In this document: positions 62,613 through 64,000 of the stretch, in pieces
Layout: every line of letters begins with the position of its first letter
How positions within the stretch are numbered: position 1 is the first letter of the stretch
Assembly (NCBI GenBank): GCA_022113835.1
Contig: JAILWY010000019.1
Coordinates: 2,046,001-2,110,000 of the forward strand
Length of the DNA stretch: 64,000 nucleotides
Source: Atopsyche davidsoni
Lineage: Eukaryota > Arthropoda > Insecta > Trichoptera > Hydrobiosidae
Reading direction: 5' to 3'
Position numbers and translations under genes: made by a program
Notes under the pieces: generated by a model
What the model was told of the DNA's origin: nothing
The model's input: the letters and a program-made list of their open reading frames with translations, nothing else
Database searches by the model: none

Positions 62613-62710
62613 ACTAATAAAACAAAAATGTGGAAAATCACTCAAGTATTTTATTCAAAAATATTAAAATGGAATTCCACCAAGTACTCTCTGTCATAAA
62701 TATTGAATTT

Positions 62711-64000
62711 CGCAAAAATATTAAATATATTTTTCTAAATTGAAAACAATAAAATGAGGAATCCATTAATCGTCAATAATTATTCAACATAAAAAAGTGA
62801 TACTGAAGGCTAAAATTATTATTAAAAAACTTTTTATTGATCTCGGTATTCTCAATAATAAAAACAAAAATATGAGTAGTCAAATCGATAGAATAAAACG
62901 ATGATCAGACTACAAAGTAAATTCGCGTGTCGTCAATTTCCAATTAAAATGACAAGTCTAATTAGCATCTAACGTGTCAAAATAATTTAAAAGCATACTG
63001 GCTTCTAAATAAAAGGCATACACCGGAGTGTACTTTATTAGTTTGTATTCCATCGGGCTTTGAAAAACCGGATAGATTTGTAAGAAATGTGGCATCATCA
63101 TTTAGATATTTTCCCCAGTTATTGAGAATTAGCTACCGAGTCTGCCTTCGATGGCATTTTCAATTGAAGTATTGGTACGTGAATCGTGAAAGGTCGGATT
63201 ATTTATTTATTATATAGCAGTCGAGGAAAAAATGGCTGTGCTCTTTATATTAACATTGGCTTATTGATCGTTGTCAAGTACAAAGTTTGTGATTAATTTG
63301 AACTATGTTTTTTACAAAAATGTATTTTCAAATAGATTTATCTCTGGCGTTATTTCAATTTTTTTTTGTAACCGTTTTCTTTATTTTTAAAGTCAATAAT
63401 CTAATTTATAGTCTTTCGTTTAAACAAAATATCATCACCCGATAGCAATTTTGGATATGGTAATATTCACTCAATGACGATTTGCCATTTTGAAAATAAG
63501 GCATTCCGTTTCATGGTCATAAATACCACCTTAAGTTTAATGCTGACATCAGAATTTTTATCAGAATTTCCTTTCCAGTGAGCAAAGATAATAAGAAATG
63601 TGCTTAAAAGAGCCACGCCCGATAAGAGTTGAAGTATTTTTCCTATATCAATCAATCTTTCCTTTAAAAAAACCTTGTACCATAGGGATCTATCATCCCA
63701 CACCACTATCGCTGGAAAATAATATTTCGAATAAAAGCCTTTAAATAGCGGATTCCACGACGTACTCTTAAAACAATGAAGGGTACGTTACATTAATTTT
63801 ATATTCAATGCGTATTGGATGGAAGAGTTGCCAATATTGATTGATGAGAATTATGTCGATTCAAACGTGCATTATATTTCTATTTCGTTTGCAGGTTACT
63901 AGGATGACCACACCAAATTTTAAGATCGATTAGTCGCACTATTTCGATACAGACTGCGTCGAGTGCTCTGTACATGTTAAGAGCTTTTATTTCTGAGTTA
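62711..64000. other. AT-rich intergenic stretch to window end
   Basis: No gene, RNA or repeat is supported. The 79-codon - strand frame at 63467-63706 contains a hydrophobic run but no recognisable family motif or splice context. Confidence 0.5.

Larger units (their letters stand above)
62447..62710. repeat. palindrome-family element, copy 3 (reverse polarity)
   Basis: Two arms are inverted about 62560. They carry the same blocks as copy 2 with very few differences. Here the AGTACTCTCTGTC extension lies on the right, so this copy is inserted in the opposite orientation to copies 1 and 2. The arms are the best preserved of the three, indicating a recent insertion or a repair process acting between arms. 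Confidence 0.87.

Overview
The window is eukaryotic and almost certainly from an insect. The DNA is strongly AT-rich, coding sequence is split by GT-AG introns, and the mobile-element remnants (mariner, hAT, piggyBac, Helitron, a LINE tail) are typical of arthropods. No prokaryotic-style gene is present, and most long open frames are chance readings or shadows. I cannot fix the order; nothing seen is decisive for beetle versus another insect. The one large gene is a discoidin-domain-receptor (DDR) homologue on the + strand, with ten recognisable exons from 17039 to 26983. It lacks its 5' part: the signal peptide and discoidin domain are not visible here. It encodes the second extracellular domain, a transmembrane helix, a proline-rich juxtamembrane region with an NPxY motif, and a tyrosine-kinase-like domain. 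That domain lacks the VAVK lysine, the helix-C glutamate and the DFG aspartate, so it should be a pseudokinase. A second probable gene, 49865-50020 on the - strand, encodes a 51-residue Cys/Gly/Pro-rich protein like the Drosophila Mst CGP sperm-tail proteins. Layout: 1-6700 is non-coding with a few GC-rich islands. 6710-7446 is a TA-flanked mariner-like element with a decayed transposase. 13557-13752 is a hAT-type MITE and 13940-14418 a TTAA-flanked piggyBac-type MITE. 14943-15185 is a LINE C-terminal fragment. 17039-26983 is the DDR gene. 27-48 kb is a long AT-rich desert with scattered repeats and a Helitron Rep fragment (42.4-42.9 kb). 48.5-50 kb holds a palindromic element, a possible exon fragment and the sperm-protein gene. 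52.9-53.6 kb is a dead DD34D mariner. A tRNA-like sequence is at 57.3 kb and a decayed long-period tandem repeat at 59.7-60.4 kb. The least ordinary repeat is a family with three copies here (38.0, 48.5 and 62.5 kb). Two copies are long palindromes with a hammerhead-ribozyme-like core in each arm, with conserved stems and a matched C3-U/G8-A change. Several GC-rich islands of 150-300 bp, some with CRE, ETS or E-box words, stand out from the AT background and may be conserved regulatory elements or promoters.
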